A DNA stretch of 42,311 nt from Flavobacterium sandaracinum (GTDB lineage Bacteria; Bacteroidota; Bacteroidia; Flavobacteriales; Flavobacteriaceae), in the NCBI RefSeq assembly GCF_004349135.1, contig NZ_SMFN01000027.1:1-42311 (forward strand), written 5' to 3'. The notes under the pieces are model-generated. The model was not told the DNA's origin and searched no databases. It worked only from the letters and a program-made list of their open reading frames with translations. The translations under genes and the position numbers were made by a program. Below, piece after piece: positions 40,956 to 42,311 of this stretch (the stretch's first letter is position 1; each line of letters opens with the position of its first letter).

Positions 40956-41537
40956 TCATAGGGTTTCTTTATTAATCCATTTTGTAACTACAGGAGCTTT
41001 ATAGTTTTTCATATTATGCAGTAATTCATTAATGTTATCGCTAACTAAAAGCATTTGTTGATTGACGGCTTTTAACAATCCTTTTTCTACCATGGTCTGG
41101 ATTAAAACGATTAAAGCATCATAAAAACCGTTTGTATTTAAAAGGCCAATTGGTTTTTTATGCAGTCCAAGTTGTGCCCAAGTGAGCATTTCAAATAATT
41201 CTTCAAGCGTACCAAAACCACCTGGCATTGCAATGACGCCATCGCATAGCGCATTCATTTTTGTCTTTCTTTCGTGCATCGTGTCTACTATAATTAACTC
41301 TGTCAAATTGGTATGTGCAATTTCTTTGGATTGCAAAAAGAACGGAATAACTCCAATGACTTTACCTCCTTCGCTCAACACACCATCTGCAACTGCTCCC
41401 ATGAGGCCAATATTTGCGCCACCATAAACTAATTCAATGTTTTGTTTAGCTAATGTTTGACCCAATAAGGTCGCTTGTGATTGGAAAACTTCCTCTGTTC
41501 CCATGCTGGAACCGCAAAAAACTGTAATTCTTTTCAT
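40956..41537 (-). CDS. LOG-family nucleotide 5'-monophosphate phosphoribohydrolase
   Basis: A 193-residue Rossmann-fold protein of the TIGR00730/LOG group, with ITVFCGSSMG (4-13), VYGGANIGLMG (37-47), MHERKTKM (87-94) and the hallmark PGGFGTLEE (105-113). LOG enzymes hydrolyse cytokinin riboside monophosphates, or AMP-like nucleotides, to base and ribose-5-phosphate. Length is typical. Single gene, convergent with the efflux pump gene. Confidence 0.93.
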   Translation of the reverse strand: MKRITVFCGSSMGTEEVFQSQATLLGQTLAKQNIELVYGGANIGLMGAVADGVLSEGGKVIGVIPFFLQSKEIAHTNLTELIIVDTMHERKTKMNALCDGVIAMPGGFGTLEELFEMLTWAQLGLHKKPIGLLNTNGFYDALIVLIQTMVEKGLLKAVNQQMLLVSDNINELLHNMKNYKAPVVTKWINKETL

Positions 41538-42228
41538 TGTAATTGTTTTTGTATAGTAGGAAAAGGAAACTTTTAATTGATATTTTTATGGTGGTTTGTG
41601 ATTCAGACAAAGGAGACCCGAGAGTAAAACTCGAATAGGCTTAGCCAATTTTATTACTTGCTCATGTTATGTGATTTCTCCTTTATAGAAATGACAAAAT
41701 AAACGCAAATTTGATTAACGGTTTTTATACCTGCATACTATTGTACTATGGCTAGCAGGATTCTCATGGTGGGTACGGAATGCAATTCTGCGGTAACTTC
41801 GCGTTATGATATCTGAGCGATCTGGATTCTAGCTGTTGGCAGATATTACCTTTATGTCCAATCAAAACCTATTTCATTCAACCTATCTATTCTCCATTTT
41901 CCCTCTTCAGACTTATCATCTTTATAATTGTATTTGATACTAGCTTTAATTTCTAACATTTTACTAAATCTAATATCTCCTCGAACACCTCTTCCATCTG
42001 GAATGCAATTCCGCCTTTACTTTGTATTTGACAAAAAAACATTAAATTTATTCAAAGGAAAACAGAGGTGAACTATCAAATCCGCCAAGTTTGTGACTTA
42101 TTTAGCGCATTAGTCCTCTGTCTTCTCCTTGAATCCCGTTGAATTGCTTCAAATAGAATGATAGACATCAAGGTCTAATAAAGGCTCTAAAGAAGTTCAA
42201 CATTTTTGTTTATCCTAAATTCAAAGTT
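41538..42228. other. Gene-poor stretch between the LOG gene and the IS110 element
   Basis: These 691 bases contain no full-length gene. Visible items are an inverted repeat AAAGGAGA/TCTCCTTT (41609-41616, 41677-41684) enclosing a CGAG/CTCG hairpin (41619-41633), two related phrases GGAATGCAATTC (near 41775 and 42000), a decayed reading frame (41852-42016), and presumably the left end of the IS110 element somewhere in the last 200 bases. Confidence 0.5.
41852..42016 (-). pseudogene. Fragment resembling the end of a helicase-associated (HA) domain protein
   Basis: A short minus-strand frame open from 42016 ends at TAA (41852). It contains GVRGDIRFSKMLEIKASIKY followed by WRIDRLNEIGFDWT just before the stop. 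The ending RIxRLNEIGFxW resembles the repeat end of helicase-associated domains. An internal ATG lies at 41959. With no upstream helicase part it looks like a remnant left by insertion or deletion next to the IS110 element. The match is to a short motif only. Confidence 0.35.
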
Positions 42229-42311
42229 ATGAAAAACTATTTATTTTACGTAGGTATTGACATTTCAAAATCAAAATTAGATGTAGTTATTTTAAAAAAA
42301 GAAGCACCCAA
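42229..42311 (+). CDS. IS110-family transposase, N-terminal end (cut by window edge)
   Basis: The ATG at 42229 opens a frame running off the right edge. The first 27 residues include FYVGIDISKSKLDVVIL, the typical start of IS110/IS1111 transposases; Asp11 would be the first acidic residue of their RuvC-like DEDD site. The long non-coding stretch before it is consistent with the IS110 layout, in which the non-coding end houses regulatory or guide RNA sequence. Confidence 0.85.
   Translation, partial: MKNYLFYVGIDISKSKLDVVILKKEAP

Noticed and set aside
1..42311. CRISPR arrays, tRNA or rRNA genes
   Set aside because: No regularly spaced repeats and no cloverleaf or rRNA-like sequence was recognised by reading; a covariance-model scan was not possible.

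Overview
The window looks like a chromosomal segment of a Flavobacterium-type bacterium (Bacteroidota). The DNA is AT-rich, Shine-Dalgarno sequences are mostly absent, several genes are preceded by the Bacteroidota -7 promoter motif TAnnTTTG, and most of the proteins are of kinds I associate with Flavobacteriia. It is bounded by two cut-off transposase genes, an ISAon1-type gene at the left edge and an IS110-type gene at the right edge. No rRNA, tRNA or CRISPR array was seen.

Left part (1-12010): a membrane glycosyltransferase of the hyaluronan/poly-GlcNAc synthase type; a bestrophin-like channel; a long acyl-CoA dehydrogenase; a leftward set of a GNAT acetyltransferase, a cytosolic periplasmic-binding-like protein and a membrane-anchored transglutaminase-like protein; an NAD-binding_4 (fatty acyl-CoA reductase-like) protein; a uridine phosphorylase-like enzyme; the SUI1/YciH factor; a GxxExxY protein lying between inverted repeat-like sequences; and a 2-oxoglutarate/Fe(II) oxygenase of the isopenicillin N synthase type.

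Middle part (12181-28447): a fused alpha/beta E1 2-oxoacid dehydrogenase; a 38-residue membrane microprotein; a LysR regulator divergent from mdaB-ygiN (quinone redox cycle); a TPR-like protein; then the branched-chain amino acid operon leuA-leuB-ilvD-ilvB-ilvN-ilvC, without leuC, leuD or ilvA. The operon is followed by a gene-free stretch with strong hairpins and a terminator, then acetyl-CoA synthetase.

Right part (28453-42311): the most interesting locus is a compact rightward operon (29282-34755) encoding an FAD oxidoreductase, an O/C-methyltransferase, a type III polyketide synthase, a FabZ-like hotdog dehydratase, a FabF-like ketosynthase, a dedicated acyl carrier protein and a phosphopantetheinyl transferase. 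It looks like a self-contained pathway that builds an acyl chain on its own carrier, condenses it with a chalcone-synthase-type enzyme, and then methylates and oxidises the aromatic or pyrone product. I do not know a characterised product for this gene set. It is followed by a degenerate DEDDh exonuclease paired with a cNMP/CBS/DUF294 signalling protein, a secreted DUF2911 protein, an Lrp regulator divergent from a TauE/SafE exporter, a Bcr/CflA-type drug efflux pump with a TTG start, a LOG-family phosphoribohydrolase, and a nearly 700-bp gene-poor stretch with a decayed gene fragment before the IS110 element.
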